Below are positions 63,462 through 64,000 of a DNA stretch of 64,000 nucleotides, piece by piece (within the stretch, counting starts at the first letter, position 1; every line of letters begins with the position of its first letter). The notes under the pieces were generated by a model that saw nothing but the letters and a program-made list of their open reading frames with translations, searched no databases and was not told the DNA's origin. This DNA comes from Tetrahymena thermophila SB210 (lineage: Eukaryota; Ciliophora; Oligohymenophorea; Hymenostomatida; Tetrahymenidae): contig NW_002476192.1 of the NCBI RefSeq assembly GCF_000189635.1, positions 1 to 64,000 of the forward strand. The letters are read 5' to 3'. Made by a program: the position numbers and the translations under genes.

Positions 63462-64000
63462 TTTATCTAACTTTAGTAATGGGAATACTTCTATAATTAA
63501 TTATTTGTTTTTATAATTTAATAATTATGCAAAAGTCTTTGTCTCTTTGTATATAATAAATTAAATTTGAGGGAATTATTTTTTGCTACTTGCAAACAAG
63601 CCTTAGCAAATAAATTAATTATTAATTGTATTATACTGAAATTTGTCAAAATTTTTTTGTAGAAAAGCAAACATTATAAATCAAAATTGTTTGCCTAATT
63701 TGAAATTTAAATTTTCCACCATTTTTAAATTTTTAATTTTAAAAAAAAACTGAATTGGAGGAAAATATTTTCAATCTCATAATTAATCGGAAAATAAATG
63801 GCAAATTTCAGAAGTAAAACAAAACAATTAAAAAAATAGATTTTAGATAAATTTTATAAGTGAAATTTACTATATTAGATTTATGATAAAACCTCTTAAA
63901 CTTCTTACTCTAGTTTTATTTATTTCTTTAATTATTTGCTAAGATTAGCTTTGAATTTTCATTATAAATAAATATAAACAAAATAATTCAAAAAAAATTA
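63462..64000. other. Intergenic region to end of window
   Basis: About 540 bp of AT-rich DNA upstream of the GSK3-like gene. No frame, RNA or repeat was recognised; the window ends inside it. Confidence 0.5.

Noticed and set aside
1-64000. Standard-code ORFs as genes
   Set aside because: TAA and TAG are glutamine here, so standard-code frames are fragments or antisense shadows. Examples are 32810-33181 on the plus strand, antisense to the eIF4B-like repeats, 52097-52336 plus, antisense to the giant gene, and 25468-25725 minus, antisense to the MRH gene.
1-64000. CRISPR arrays, insertion sequences, rRNA and tRNA genes
   Set aside because: No regularly spaced repeats, transposase motifs or convincing cloverleaf sequences were seen by eye; a tRNAscan-SE run would be needed to exclude tRNAs.

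Overview
The window is one end of a ciliate macronuclear chromosome, most probably from Tetrahymena (T. thermophila or a close relative). It opens with about 305 bp of C4A2 telomere repeat. The rest is extremely AT-rich. Long reading frames appear only when TAA and TAG are read as glutamine and TGA is the sole stop. Introns are AT-rich, about 50-310 bp, with GTA... and ...TAG ends, which fits Tetrahymena better than Paramecium, whose introns are about 25 bp. Standard-code ORF calling therefore gives almost only fragments. All gene models below were read by eye under the ciliate code. Most start and stop codons are fairly certain, but many internal splice sites are approximate.

Layout: telomere (1-305); subtelomeric spacer; then 19 gene models. 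(1) 1422-4613 +, thioredoxin-fold-like protein with a Q/N-rich tail. (2) 4624-7533 +, unknown. (3) 9072-14232 +, cyclic-nucleotide phosphodiesterase. (4) 15080-18562 +, protein with two cyclic-nucleotide-binding domains. (5) 20041-22597 -, calcium-dependent protein kinase. (6) 23904-24384 -, small membrane/coiled-coil protein. (7) 24949-27357 +, secretory-pathway protein with an MRH lectin domain. (8) 27825-29735 +, CTNNBL1 splicing factor. (9) 30643-31726 +, short-chain dehydrogenase. (10) 32000-33925 -, eIF4B-like RNA-binding protein. (11) 34950-37435 +, B-box-like zinc finger plus coiled coil. (12) 37763-38974 +, arrestin-fold protein. (13) 39721-41580 -, coiled-coil protein. (14) 42679-45862 +, kinase-like domain fused to leucine-rich repeats. 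(15) 46264-48108 +, probable mitochondrial protein. (16) 48480-49610 +, myeloid leukemia factor (MLF) family. (17) 50429-57868 -, very large degenerate CDPK-like protein with two kinase-like domains, EF-hands and Kelch-like segments. (18) 58654-61313 -, C2H2 zinc finger plus AT-hook protein. (19) 62039-63461 -, GSK3-like CMGC kinase.

The genes do not form operons. A signalling theme stands out: a phosphodiesterase sits next to a cyclic-nucleotide-binding protein, a typical CDPK lies 28 kb from a giant degenerate relative, and there are two further kinase or kinase-like genes. The most unusual items are the giant double pseudokinase/EF-hand/Kelch protein, the kinase-like-LRR fusion, and the phosphodiesterase in which the normally invariant purine-binding glutamine appears to be glutamate. 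I found no tRNA, rRNA, CRISPR array or transposon with good support.
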